Shown here: positions 12,301 through 25,016 of the stretch, one piece after another
Layout of the letters: each line of letters opens with the position of its first letter
How positions within the stretch are numbered: position 1 is the stretch's first letter
Program-made: the position numbers and the translations under genes
DNA from: Distichodus sexfasciatus
Taxonomy: Eukaryota; Chordata; Actinopteri; Characiformes; Distichodontidae
Assembly (NCBI GenBank): GCA_032718565.1
Contig: JAVGVS010000053.1
Span: forward strand, 2,266,288 to 2,330,287
Reading direction: 5' to 3'
DNA length: 64,000 nucleotides
The notes under the pieces: model-generated
Database searches by the model: none
What the model was told of the DNA's origin: nothing
Seen by the model: only the letters and a program-made list of their open reading frames with translations

Positions 12301-14937
12301 CTTATCACCTACTTACAGGATGATGGGGTATTATTTTTCCACCCATGGAACAAAACAACACTGAATATATTTTAATTAAAATTCACAGATATTAAATTGC
12401 TGTAGTCTTAAGCTAAAAATTCTATATACACGCATAAACTCCATGTATCCAGATTTCTGAAATCGCAGCATCTTCATTGTTTTCATGTATTTAGTTATAG
12501 CTAGATTTTTAGTGAATCTATGTGACTAAAATGGTAGATGTCTTGCCAATTGCAAGATTTATTAACACGCTTTGAAGCCTGTAATTGCCAGTCATCGCCG
12601 AGCATTGCCTAGGTGTTTAGAGGATTGATTGCTAGAGCACTCTTTAATGATTTAAACAGACGCTTCTATAACATCATTCTACAACTGAATGCAGTATTTG
12701 GAAGATTACTTCTAAAATGTATTTCACTACTGAATGCAGAATACAAGTTACTCAATGTGAGTAACGTATTCTGAATACTTTGGATTACTTCCACGCTGTC
12801 TCGCTACAGCTTTATGAATGTGGCGCTTCTTCTTTTAATGAAGTGTTGTCTGAATTTCCAAGACAGAAATACGTTTCTGTCCTGGCTCTGACTCCTCCAT
12901 TGTGTGACTGTGGCAACTTACATTAAATGAACGTTTACATTAGAATCTTTTGGTGCGTGTTCTGAAGGGCTTCTGGTAATGAATGGAATTTCTGAAATTT
13001 ATTGAGAGAGGATAAACATGTGAAACAGAAAAATACTGTCATGTAATCCATTATTTTTAACTGTAACTGTATTCCTGAGTACCATCTATTTAAACTGTAA
13101 CTGTAAAGTATTACATTTACCCATAATTTGTAATCTGAATATGTAACGGCGGTACATGTATTCCATTACTCCCCAACACCGACTGTATGTTTCTAAAAAA
13201 GACAACAGACCCTGTGGTTTGTACTAACAGTTGGCCTACCTTACATAATGCCACGGTTCCAAACCACACTAGATATTGGGCTGTGAGACGGTAGATGATT
13301 TCAGCCTTAATGTCCACAGTGCTAACAAGTGGCTTTTTCTGCAGGGCATCCTAAGGAACCAGAGTCTTCAGTCAGCCCAGAGCTGCCTCCAGTGGAGAAG
13401 GCTAGGGACCAGCGCTACGCCAGCGGCCAGTTTTTCTTCGAGTACCTGGTGGTGGTCAGCCTCAAGAAGACCAGAAATGGGGTGTATGAACCTCAGATTT
13501 CATACCAGTTCCCCAAGGTGAGATGGAAGTAGGGCTGGGGAATTCATCGAAAATGAATCAAAACTGATATTGAGAACTTCTAATCAACATAGTTTTGTCC
13601 TTGATGATTAATTTGAACATTTTAAAAATTCTGTTGATAATTTTTGAAAAATCAGAGCGTTTATCTGCTGTCACCTTAAAATCGTATTTCATTGCCTTTG
13701 TATTTGAGACAGTTGCTATCTTATTGTTAAGGAGTTGGCCCATAATCAGGCCACCTCATGGATCACGAATATGGCTCCCCCAGCAGAGACGGTGGCACAA
13801 TCACACTTAAATGGGGCCACTTGACAGCTTAATGATTAAGCAATTGGTTCTTGTGATCCCGAGGTTACCGCCCGTTCAAGGTAAATTTGCCACTGGAGGT
13901 ACTCATGAGCGAGCTATCGTTCCCAAGAACTGCTCCTCGGGCGCTGCCAAAAAGCTGCCCATTGCATCTTCACGGATGGGTCAAATACAGAGGTCACATT
14001 TTGTTGTGGTGCACTGTGTGCTGTACTGTGCTGTCTTATGCAGATGTTAATTTAACTAAATATCTATTTTTTTTATAGATGATTTTCTAAAAGCACTGGA
14101 AGCTGACTTTTAGATAAATTTTATAAACATTGTTGTTCTGCTTGTATTCTTTATTTCTGTGTATGTTCCACTGCACGCTTACTCTAATGGCACTCTAAAA
14201 ATCCATGTCAGGTACTGTGGGTTTGTCCATCACAAAACTGCATCATATCCTTAGCATTTTGCCCCTTCAACTTGAGTGCCAAGAGTAATTGCAGTGCTTA
14301 CAGTTGATTACAGATACACAAACATCACTCCCACTTCCTGTGACCGCTATTCCAAGTCAGGTTGTTCTCACCAACAACTGGGCTCTGCTTGGCGTTATAA
14401 TCTTTCCTCTGGCTTCTTATTGTACTGTGCAATGATACAATACTGGAATTTTTAATAATTTGCTCTGTAACACTGTAGCATGCTGGTACTGAAATACAAG
14501 TAAGTGCTCAGTTTAGTGCTGAGTACTGCATTAGTGGCTGTTTAAAAGATTGTGGAGTTTTGACATAACCTGCTTAAGGTTTTATCAAAACTGTTTCCTG
14601 GAGATTCCTCTCTTCCCCTAAAACTTAAATCCAGATGTGAAGGTTATAAAGTCTTAAACTTGGCCTTATCCTACAGCAGTGATTTAATCTTTGATTTGAT
14701 TTATCTTATCTCACATGAAGCCGCGACATTTCTGATCATTAAATTCTGGTTCCCAAAGCAAAATCATTGAAAGCAAGTGGTTATCAGAAATTTTTCTTGC
14801 TAGAATTTCTCAGCTATAAAGTCTCAAAGCGGTATTACAAAACTGATAATAAAAAAATTAACTTTAATAAAAACTCACTAATCTCACAAATTGTTATTGC
14901 GTATTCAGTGGTGCCAGGCTCTACCGCAGCAGGATAC

Positions 14938-14976
<39 letters not shown>

Positions 14977-17900
14977 TAATAATAATAATATTTATTAAGT
15001 GTTTTTCTCACACTCAAATTGCACTTCATCAATTCAGATACAAAATGAAAAGCACAGAAGTAACTGTTTTCCGAATTTCATCATACCAGAAAATAAACTA
15101 TCAAAACAGTCTGAGTACAGAGGCTGTAGAAATTATGTGTGGATTAGAACACCAAACTTGTAAAAGGTGTGGCGGTCTGGCAGTGATCTGGAATTCTGTG
15201 TCATCATGACAGTTAGCTTCCTTTAAGAGGCCATGCCAGATCTCGAATTCCATCATCAGAGGTTTATTCATCCCACAAGGAAATGAAGGTTTTATAAAAC
15301 CAATTTTCTTGTCCTTACAGCTACTGTCTCTCATTTTCTCTCTCCTGTGTGGTTTTTAGAGGGACGGCATGGTGCGGTTTCAGAAGGAGGAAGAGGAGAA
15401 GACGTTGAAGGCCATCACACTCTTCTGTTTTCCTGAAGGCATTAACTGGGCTCCTTTAACTGAGTATCGCAGGTAGAGATGAAGGAGAATCGTGTGATGC
15501 ACTTGTGGTCATATTCATAACAATGTATTCTCAACAGTGTTGAGGAGATGCTAGCTAAAATTAGCGACTTTTTCGTAGCTTGGCTTTTAGTAGCTTATTT
15601 TTAAATTACTTTTAAGATGTTGCTTCTATGAATTAGCTTTAAAAGTGTTCTACAGCACAAATTTGAAGTATAACTGAATGAAGTAGTCAAGTAGCTAACT
15701 ACCAAATTACATTAAAACAGTAGATTAGCTGTAGCTTACCTACTGTCACTCATAAGTAACATGTAGCTTGAAAAGCTTCTCCAACACTGATTCTTGATAT
15801 CTCTATCTCTCTATCTCTGCTTTCTTTTATTTCCACAGTGAGACGTACTCATTTGTTCTGACTGAAATTGATGGCAGCAGGAGAAACGGTTATTGCCGAA
15901 GGCTCCTGGTAATCATTAAATCATTCCAGCAAATGTTTACCTCACCAGACATGAAGTTAATTATTGCTCAGAGAATATTATTTTGCATTCTATGCAAAGC
16001 ACATTTTGAAAAAAAACTTTACATAAATGTCTTTTTTTCTCTGTCTCTGATTTATGTCTCTGTTTTAGCCACATGGTAATGGTGCTCGTCCCCCAGAGGC
16101 CTACTGCATTATAAGTAAACTGGCTTGCTTCGGACTGTTCTCTAAGGTAATTAGTTTCATCCCACACCACTAGCCAAGTCTCCATTCAGGTTTCAGAGCT
16201 CCTTTCTCTCGAGCTGAAAAGAGTGTGAATGCAGATGTCAGTAAAGTGCTTGAATATGTTCATTTTACCTTTTAAGTATTTTCTGGCAAATTTTAGTATT
16301 CTCCACCACGTGAGCACTATCAGTGTCTCCCATCAGTCATCAAATTTTCTTCCTAGAGTGTTCAGAAAAATAATCTGGTTTTCTTATTAAATAATAATAA
16401 TGTTTTCTTATTTAAGATTTGTGAGAACAGAATCTACAACTGCTGAAGAGCATTCTTGTGCAAATTGTATTACATGCATATTAATTTCAAACATAACTGT
16501 GTTTTTTTTAGTTTAAAAGAACTTAAGAAAATATTGGTGAATGAGGCCCCAAGTTCTTAGGCTGTACTTAGTTCTTGGTGGTGGTGTATGAGATGCCTTC
16601 ACACTTCTCAAAACACCCTCCCCAAATTTGTCGGCCTGTCGATTAAAAAGTCACCTAACTTGGAGTAAAGACAACCAGGCCAAGTTCTTGCAGTGTGAAA
16701 AGGACAAAAGTTAACAGATCCTAAAAAGTTCATGGTTCAGCACAACGTTTACACACTTCAAATTTTAAGATGCGCACTAATACGATTAGATCAGATTAAG
16801 CTTATTTTGATATACCTTGAAATGCCGTTTTCACTATTGAGTGTTTAGTTTATTTATTGTAGCAACCTGGTTACTTTATTGTTTATAGGTATTCATCCAT
16901 AAATTCTATATGAATGTAGAGCCCTGCTGCAAAATATCTTTAGAAGCAATTAATGGGCTCTAGTTGTTCCTTCTGTAATGTCAAACTTTCACAGTGCAGA
17001 AACATTTTTGCTGGAACCAGGGCCATTTTTAGAAAGGGGGGACAAAAGTCCTGGGGTTGGCAAAGAAAAGTTTCTGCACTTGAGGATCATGAATGAAGAT
17101 CTATTTTCAAGTTACTTTCCAACACTCATACCCATATTTCTTAAGTTTTACTCAGTGTCAGTGTTAAACATCTTCATATTTTGCATTCAGTTAGATGGGT
17201 TTGTGGCTTATTAGTGAGTATTTTTCCTCATGTGACCCTTTGTAAATACTTACACTTAGAGAGAGTGAATTCTTATCAGCAGTCGTTCTTTATCTAAACA
17301 CAAAAGTCCAGGTGGAGCTCCACTGGTGGCTGGTTGTGTTTGACTTGTGTGTGTGTATGTTCAGCTCGACCTTTGTACAGTTGATGTGTCCTCCCTGTAA
17401 CCACAAGAAAACTTCTTCACTTGAAATAGCTTCTTTTGAAATGTTTTGAGAAGTAAAATGTTTGATTAGATTAAGCTTGTTGTCCCATCCCTCTCAATAC
17501 TGTTTTCACTATCGAGTCTTGTTTAGTTAATAACATCTAGCCGGGGCCAGGTCCCAGGAACTTCTCGCTAACCGCTGCGCCTCCATGCCGCCTTGAAACA
17601 TCATTAAAACCTTTTAATGGGTTCTAGTTCCTACTGGAATGTTACGCTTTCATAGTGACTTGTAAGGGCAAGTTAACAGTACAGTTTCTTGGGTTATTAG
17701 TGCAGTGGTCACCATCCTTTTCAAGCCCAAGATCCCTGACCTCGGGCCTATTGAAAGACAAGATCCACCTATTGAAGCAAAAACAGAAAAATTGATCTTT
17801 TTGTCAAATTGAGGGGTATTTGTTTTTGTGCTTAAAACATGGAACTCTTTTCCATGTTGAGTATAATAAGCCATATAAATAATAAACATTTGATAGAAAG

Positions 17901-20900
17901 TATGTTTTGTACATTAGTAATTCATTTTACACATAATTTTACATTATTTTGGTAATAAATTAATTTTAGCAACAAAACAATCTGAGGAGCCGACTCTTTT
18001 TAGTGAGCCGAGCCATAAGAACCGGGTCTCTTAAAAGAGCCGGAATTCCCATCACTAATATCTGCAGGAAGAACACTTCTCATTGGTCATTGAAAACATC
18101 TTTCTATTGTCTCATTGGCCACTTTCATGCTACTATGAAAATGCAGCAACTGATCCAATAGAGAGGGAGGCGCTCGCAAAACCGCAAGGTAATCAGGAAA
18201 GATTGAATATATTTTTTCCTTTTATATTCAGGATCTACCATGAACGTCTCAAAGATCTACCGGTCGATCACTGTTGACGGGTTGCTTCATTTTTCATTTT
18301 TTTTTGTTTTAACATTTTTTCTGTCATTTATGTAATGACATTGTGAGCGGCTTATCTGATCATGTTCTTCACCGTTTTGTATCTGGTCTGTTTTGTAGTC
18401 TTATCTTCATGCTGTTTTTTTTAGATCTTTGATGAGGTGGAAAAGCGACGACAGATCTCCATGGCGATGATCTACCCCTTCATGCAGAGTCTTCGTGAAG
18501 CTCAGTTTCCTGCTCCGGGAAACACTGTCAACATCAAGAGCTTCATCCCGGATTCCGGCACTGAGGTAACGTCTGCACCAGAGTCACTTTTATAAAGTTC
18601 TGTCATAGGCTGAGGTGTGAGACTGACTAATCTGAGGATTAGAGCTTCTTTAATTCTTCAAGTGTGGAATGGGGGTTGGTCTGAGAACAATTTAACATAA
18701 CAAAACTCTCCAAACATTACAGGCTACTGAAAATGATTTGCTTTCATTTGGGAGCAGCAGCTGAAAAAGGAAACATGCTACATCTGACTAAACACCAAAC
18801 CAAACACATCCACCTTACTAATTAAAGCAACCAATGGCTTAACACGGTCAGACACATTCAACCACATCCTACCCCAGCACAAACCCGAATACTGAATATT
18901 AAATCTCACTAGAGTGTCAGCAGCGTTAACACTAACCCTGAACAGAGGCAGGCAAGAACATGCCACACACACAAACTGTAGGAAACAGATAAGCGTTGTT
19001 GGCCGAGGGGAAACCATAGGAGAAAAAGGAGAGTTGCAGTATGGAGCGTGACGTGCTCTGCTTTGTCCAAACTTGACTTTGCTTCAGCTACCTTTTGCCT
19101 CGAGCAGCAGCGCCTGCTGTCATTCCCGCCTGCTACATTCCATTCAGCTAAACACAAAGCTGCAGGAGCCTCCACACCGCGGCCAGAGACTGGCCAGTAC
19201 AGTCTGATGCTTCCGTATTACCGTATTATATATATATATTTAAGTGAGTGATTATTTGTCATCATGAACACAGCACAGCACACAGTGCTGTACATCACAA
19301 CGAATTGTGACCTCTGCATTTGACCCATCCGTGAAGGAGCAGTGGGCAGCTAACAAGGGCAGCGCCCGGGGAGCAGTGCTTGGGGATGGTACCTTGCTCA
19401 TGAGTACCTCAGTGGTAACTTTACCGGCCCTGGATTCAAACCTGCGACCTTCGGATCATGGGGCGAACACCCTACCGTTACGCCACCAACTATAAACCAT
19501 CTGGTTGATTATCGGCACAGACATTAAGCATTTTTATGGTTATCGCGATCAGCCATTTCTTTAACTGTCCTATAGGAATGCCCCATCCATAACACCCTCT
19601 GATTTGTTAGACAACACTAAGGCTGAGAGCACTGAAAGTTTCACATTCGGATAGAGCAACCATTTGCAGACTGAGCAGCTTCAGTGATCTCACAGAATCG
19701 TTTGTTGAGGGCAAGGCAGCAGATTCTGCTGAAGTCGGACTGTTGTTGCAGTATGTTTTCACATGCTCAATTTCTCATGAAAGTATCTCATGCCCACACA
19801 AAATTATTTCCAGTATTCATGTATAAACTGTTAATGCGTTGACCGCGTCCACAATCATTTGTCTTCAATATGGAATTTATTTTCCCGTATTTCAAACTAG
19901 GTCTTTAGTGTAAAGACATAGTTTGTGTGCTTGCACCTAGACATTAGTACCTCATTTCTAAACATCATTTAAAATGTATTCAGAGCTCTACAATCCTGTT
20001 TCGCCGGAGAGGTTACAGTGACACTTATAGCTGTGTTTATACAGAACAAACTCAGGCCGACTCCATGGATACAGGAATGACGTAACTCCATAATGAGGTA
20101 TTCAGATCGGATTGGAGTTGAATACCGACAGGCATAACAATTTAATCGGTGCTACTGTTTTACAAAAGATTATTGGAATATCAACCTTCATGATTAATAA
20201 TTAATAATTAATACCAGTAAAAGCCCTGAAAAAACATTGGTTGAATCCTAGTGAAAAGATACCTTACTCATCTCCATTACCTCTACTTTGGTACTGAATG
20301 TGAAAGTGAGTGATTGTCAGTGTTTGCCCTAGGTTAACAGCTTTGGGGGGTCAGAGGGTGTAGGGTTATAAGTTTGTTTTAAAAAAGTCACGCTACCACC
20401 GTACCGTGGCGTTCCTTATCACACCTGCATGCCAATAACTCTTTGCAATAGTGTGCAATGAAGGATTTATGTTGATAATTGTGGAGCTTAAAAATCCACT
20501 GACACTGGCCTATATTTTTTTCCCAGAACATAAAGATTTTTCTCCAACGTCATATGTAGTTATTTTAGAGTCCATCACCTAATTGGAGCCATTGGTAGTG
20601 TAACAGTTAGGACTCATGAACAGAAAGTTGCTGGTTCAAGTCCCGGACCGGTAAAGGTACCAGTGAGATGCTCATCCTGCCCCTTCACGGATGCGTAAAA
20701 TGCAGAGGTTGTATTTTATTCTGTGTGCTGTGCTGTGGTGTGTTCACAATGACAAATACATCCCTCACTTAAATTCAGTTTAAATAATAAGACCATTTCA
20801 TTTTCTTAAACAGTACAAATATATGGAAGTGTTGTGAAATGTTTTGTTAAAATCCCAAACATAATTGTGTTTCATGGTTTGTGTGTGTGATAGATCATCA

Positions 20901-23900
20901 GCCTAACACGTCCAACTGACTCATGGCTGGAGCATGTGGATTTCCGAACACTCTTTCAGTGTCTGACGGATGAGGAGGTGCTGCAGGTGTTTGCTGCAGC
21001 AGTGTTAGAGCGGAGAATTGTCTTCATTGCAGAGGAGCTGGGGTTAGAACAAATACACTCACACAGCTGTTCTAACACACATCTTGCTATTCTCATGTAC
21101 ACTACATCCTCTCTGCTTTCCTCCCTCTTTTTAGGACGTTGTCCCAGGTGATCCACGCGGTGACTGTTCTTCTCTATCCTTTTATCTGGCAACATACACT
21201 CATCTCCATCGTCCCAGAAATCCTCATAGATGTGGTGATGGCTCCCACACCCTACCTGCTGGGGGTCCAGAAATGCCTCACTGACCAGGTCATCGACCAG
21301 GGCGATGTGAGTAGAACAAATGGTGCTCAGAATGAGTTTCTGACTGCAGAGATCAACAGAATAATAAGGATAGAACCTTTTGGAATTACTTGCGTTCATG
21401 TATACGTTTGTCCTTAAATATTGCCGTAGAACGGTCAGGGATTTAATGCCTTAAGGTCAAGTGATAAAAATTCACTTGTTAACAGAAACTGATTTACATG
21501 CTGCTGACTGGTTTCTGTTGGTTCATTTAAGCTAGACTTCCATTTTTTAAATCAAAATTAGTGCTGGGAAACTATTAAAAACTCAAGTTAATCACAGCAG
21601 TTAATCCTGATATATCGCAAGTTTAAAATACCATTTTTACCTAGAATCAAGGAATTGTAGGAAAAAGAGCTTAGTTTGTAACTTGTTGTGCATAACATGC
21701 ATACATCATAAACTGGATTTATATAAAGTAACGTCTTCTGTAGAGACTTTTTGGACTCTGGAAAAGTGAAATCTTGATCCTGGACACTTTTTAAAACCCC
21801 AAATCTTTATTCAGCACCCCAGGATTGTTTCTCACCCGTCGCCTTAATCTCAGACACTCAAGTTGGGTTTATAATGACGTTTCACGCTATTGTGCGCTGC
21901 CGCAGGTATATTCCAAAACCACGCTAAGACAGTAAAAACAAATGTTACCTTTTATCGGTACTAAATGTTTGCAGACGTCATTTTGAGTATACATGTGTCA
22001 AGTACAAAGCAGGCGTCAGTCAGGAAAACTGGAGATGCCAGTGAAAGTTCTGGTCAAACGACATGTGATTCATTTGCGTTAAAAAAAACACATAAGTTCA
22101 CATGTGTATTTGAAATGATATTCCCAACAGGTTGTGAGTCTGAATCTCTCCTCATGTTCTGTTATTAGTTGCTGGCAGTCGACCTGTCAGAGGGCCGAAA
22201 GGAAACCTTTATCAGACGGGTGAGTTTCATTTAAACACTTATTTAATGTGTCAAATCAAACAAATCGAACTTCAGGAGAATCCAAAATGTGTTTCTCCTC
22301 TTTTTCACATTTTTTACCAATCAGCAGCTCTTGAGAATGTCCATTTTAGCTCCTACGTTTCTCTGCTGACCTCTGGTGGCCATGTCAAATAAATCTATAC
22401 ATAAAAACACCACATGGACAGCATTTTTGTTTGTATTTACAGCATTTATCAGAAGCAGCTTCCATTTTTTAAATTTTAGGGACAGTTTCCCTGAGAGCAA
22501 TTTGGGCCAGTGATGGTAGTGCTGGAGGTAGGATTCGAACCCATGACGTATGAGGTATCCTGAAGACTAGGCTACATGTTCTATGTGTTTCTGCCTGATG
22601 CTGTAGACTCTGACTATATTTATGGCTATGGCCACTTTATTAGGAACCCAGAACTTGTAGCTCCACCTTGTTCCTGTCCAGTTAGAAACTGCAGTCCGTT
22701 GGCATGTTCAGTTTGTTGGTCACACTGCCATGTCACTGCTGGGCAAAGAATGAGCCCAAACCTGATCTAGATGGGCTATTCCTGGAAGAATTGCGCAGAA
22801 GGGATAAAAGGCTGAAAAAGATGAAAAGGAGAATTTTGAACGGTTTGAAAAGTTTTAGCGATTAAAGAAGGATTGAAGTATTTCTCTAAAACGACAGTGT
22901 GGCAGCAGTTTAACATTTCCAGTTTGAAGAAACCAGTGAAAATGAGAGATAAAGTGAAAAAAGGAGGGAAGAGAAGGGAGAAAAGATGAATACGTTCTTG
23001 TGGACAGTAATAACACACTTCTAAATGAGCTGAACATTTTAAGCCATGAACATTGTCTTTATGAAGACAACAGTGGAAGTTTTTAAGTAGGAAGTAGTGG
23101 AGACCAATAGATCAGGACAACAGATGAGTCTGAAAGTACAGCTGTGAGGAAGATTTGCTTGTGAAATTGTGACTGACAGTAGAAAGTTTCTGTTCCTGAA
23201 AAGTGGCTGGAGAGTGTAGATGATCATCTACAGATTTGACAGTTTAGGACTTGAATCCCACACCCATGTATTGTTTTTCGCAACAGATAGGAGATGAGGA
23301 CACAATCTTGCCATCCAAACTCAAAGAGGAAATACTGCAAGCTCTGAAGGCCCGGAGTCAGACAGCCAGTAAGTGTCCCTGAAATGTGGTTTGGATTTGG
23401 TTCACCTCTGTATGTACGAATAATTAATCAGTCAAGCAGCTTGTTCGTGGATAAAAGAAGAACTTAATCCTGTGCTGGTTGGTTTTAGCCCTCGAGGAGC
23501 TGAACAAGGTGGTTCCGGAGGCGTTCTTGGCATTCTTTGTGAAGACGGTCGGACATTTTGCCAAGCACATCACACGGAACGGGCCGGAGCAGGCGGGTCA
23601 GTTTCAGAAGAGGAGCTTCTGCAAAGCCATCGAGTCAAAAAGCACACGGCACTTTGTGAAAACGTTTGTGCAAACGCAGATGTTCGACCTCTTTATTCAG
23701 GAAGTAGAGCAGAGGCCCACTTCACAGGACGGTAAGTCATGTCCTTTTCATATGTAATAAATATAATCACTATTGTCCAACCCGTAAATCGTTGTGCTGG
23801 TATTATTGTCCGATATGAGCTAAATGCACATAAATCCATCTGAGTGTCCTTTTTGAATCAGAGACGTTAAGTGGTCCTGGTTAGTAGCTCATGAGTTTAT

Positions 23901-23987
23901 TTCCACTTCTTTCCCTCCTCAGGGTTTTTTGTTCAGAAGATTGCTGAGTACCATAAAAAGATGAGAGAGAAGGCAAAGAAACACTAG
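9303..23987 (+). CDS. dennd2d: dennd2d, DENN domain-containing protein 2D
   Basis: Twelve coding exons: 9303-9375, 13345-13517, 15360-15472, 15839-15908, 16069-16146, 18425-18565, 20894-21042, 21135-21306, 22169-22219, 23287-23368, 23489-23731, 23923-23987 (TAG 985-987). All boundaries are GT-AG and phases agree; the sum is 1410 nt, 469 residues, close to the roughly 471 of human DENND2D. Recognisable blocks in order: FFFEYLVVVSLKK (start of the uDENN part), ISMAMIYPFMQSLREAQFP and TLSQVIHAVTVLLYPFIW (central DENN core), APTPYLLGVQ, then RSFCKAIESK and the short basic tail (dDENN side). DENN proteins are guanine-nucleotide exchange factors for Rab GTPases; the DENND2 group is reported to act on Rab9. 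No transmembrane segment. The exon 1 donor (GTGA|GTAGGA) is weak and was chosen because only that phase joins exon 2 correctly. The gene lies tail to tail with dram2. Confidence 0.93.
12690..13182. repeat. MITE fragment ending TACTCCCCAACACCG
   Basis: Contains GTATTCTGAATACTTTGGAT and AACGGCGGTACATGTATTCC followed by CCATTACTCCCCAACACCG, text of a common teleost MITE with CAGTGTTGGGGAGT ends. The left end was not found. In dennd2d intron 1. Confidence 0.4.
13532..13790 (+). repeat. 5' part of a hAT-like repeat
   Basis: Starts TAGGGCTGGGGAATTCATCG 14 bp after dennd2d exon 2. The same start, TAGGGCTGGGCAAATAATCG followed by AAAATGAAT, occurs at 46584. No matching right end was found; a SINE follows. 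Confidence 0.45.
13804..14045 (+). repeat. SINE family B (V-SINE-like)
   Basis: Carries GGTACTCATGAGC, CTGCTCCTCGGGCGCTG, GGGTCAAATACAGAGGTCAC and a TGTGGTGCACTGTGTGCTG tail. Copies: 19250-19495 (reverse), 20590-20775, 46945-47075, 50090-50230, 54005-54220, 59620-59785. Confidence 0.65.
14937..14991 (+). repeat. (AAT)n microsatellite
   Basis: About 18 AAT/ATA units with one interruption, in a dennd2d intron. Confidence 0.95.
15535..15789. mobile_element. hAT-like MITE in a dennd2d intron
   Basis: 255 bp with ends CAGTGTTGAGGAGATGCTAG and CAGTGTTGGAGAAGCTTTTC (the latter on the minus strand). Flanks ATTCTCAA and ATTCTTGA match at 6 of 8. It fills most of the short intron between exons 3 and 4 and ends 49 bp before the acceptor. 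Confidence 0.7.
17703..18272. repeat. Degenerate hAT-like repeat with nested fragment
   Basis: Left start CAGTGGTCACCATCC, right end (minus strand) CAGTGATCGACCGGTAGATC. Inside at 17983-18056 sits the end of another repeat, with GAGCCGACTC and CCGGAATTCCCATCACTA. Flanks do not match as a duplication, so borders are tentative. In a dennd2d intron. Confidence 0.35.
19250..19495 (-). repeat. SINE family B
   Basis: Near full-length reverse copy in the dennd2d intron between exons 6 and 7; includes GGTACCTTGCTCATGAG and CATTTGACCCATCC. Confidence 0.65.
20590..20775 (+). repeat. SINE family B, internally deleted
   Basis: Head and tail present (GGTTCAAGTCCCGGACC, CTTCACGGATGCG), middle lost; 118 bp before dennd2d exon 7. 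Confidence 0.6.
22425..22580 (-). repeat. SINE family C
   Basis: Reverse copy with AGGATTCGAACCCATGACG and the tail TTTATCAGAAGCAGCTTC; in the dennd2d intron between exons 9 and 10. Confidence 0.6.
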
Positions 23988-24043
23988 GCCAAAACTCCCC
24001 CAAAGCTGTCGTTTTAAGAATGTTTGTGAAATAGATGTTGTGT

Positions 24044-24049
24044 AATAAA
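24044..24049 (+). terminator. Polyadenylation signal AATAAA of dennd2d
   Basis: AATAAA 57 bp after the dennd2d stop codon, in the sense direction, followed by AT-rich sequence. The 3'UTR would be short, under about 100 nt. Confidence 0.6.
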
Positions 24050-24751
24050 CCGGTGTTAAATAATTGTTCTGAATGTAGATAGGAAATGTTTTAGATTATT
24101 TAAATCGTGTCATTTTTTATTGGAAAACTTTTTCTGTGAAGGTGAAAACCTTTTTAAAGTGTGTGTGTGTGTGTTGGGATGCAGTATGCATACAATATTT
24201 TATGTCTATTTTATTATTTTTATGTCTACGATCAATGTAAGTGAAGCTGAGCCAGTGATGAATAAATATTTCATTTTAATGCACCATTTCATTTACGTTT
24301 TCATTACATGGTGCTGGTTCTCACATGCAAACTTTCAGAGGAGTGTGTTGAGTCCACAGGGCATTTGTAATGCGTCCACAAGGGATTTATTAGATCCTGA
24401 TCAACGTGGCCACAGATTAGATTGGCAACAACAGCTATTAAAGGCACAGACAGAAACTAAATACGAATGTAAGATAGCGGACACCTATAGCACACACCGT
24501 GTGGCTATTTAAAGATTTTCTCACAGCAAAGCCACAATGCCGATGTGCTATGTTTAACGAGCTTCTATGTGTGTATTTGCACTACAGACTTACTGTAACC
24601 CATTTTCTGAAGGGTGTTTGCGTTGCTCTCCGGCAATGTAAAGAAAGGAACAGGATGTGGTTTTGAAAAACAAGCCATAAGATGGTCTTCTAGCCTTCTC
24701 CACTTCATTTCTTCAGATAAGAAGTCTCTACTACAGCTATGCTGTTTAAAA

Positions 24752-24757
24752 TTTATT
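24752..24757 (-). terminator. Polyadenylation signal of dram2
   Basis: TTTATT on the plus strand, AATAAA in the sense of dram2, about 260 bp past its stop codon. It is the nearest consensus signal in the right direction. Confidence 0.45.
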
Positions 24758-25016
24758 TTAAAACTGCTTTTACAGTAACACTTTAAAACAATGACTACAC
24801 AAAATAATTTTTGACATTTCTAGAGCAAAATCCGTAAAAGCTAGTGCACTTGGGTCAATTATCACCTAACTTCATATCCTAAAAATAAAATAAAAATAAA
24901 AATCTGATTTTTCACCATATGGCAAAACAACAGTCTCTCCACTTTTCTCCATGGAAAGGTAAAGGTCTGCCGGAGGTTGCTTATTGCCTTCTGGTCTGTA
25001 AGGGGGTGTGGCCTGC

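Noticed and set aside
13276..13521. 81-codon frame overlapping dennd2d exon 2
   Set aside because: It is the wrong frame of the exon; the DENN-like frame is one base off.
21139..21417. Long frame in the DENN region and its minus-strand partner at 20956-21399
   Set aside because: The plus frame is dennd2d exon 8 read through into the intron, and the minus frame is its shadow.
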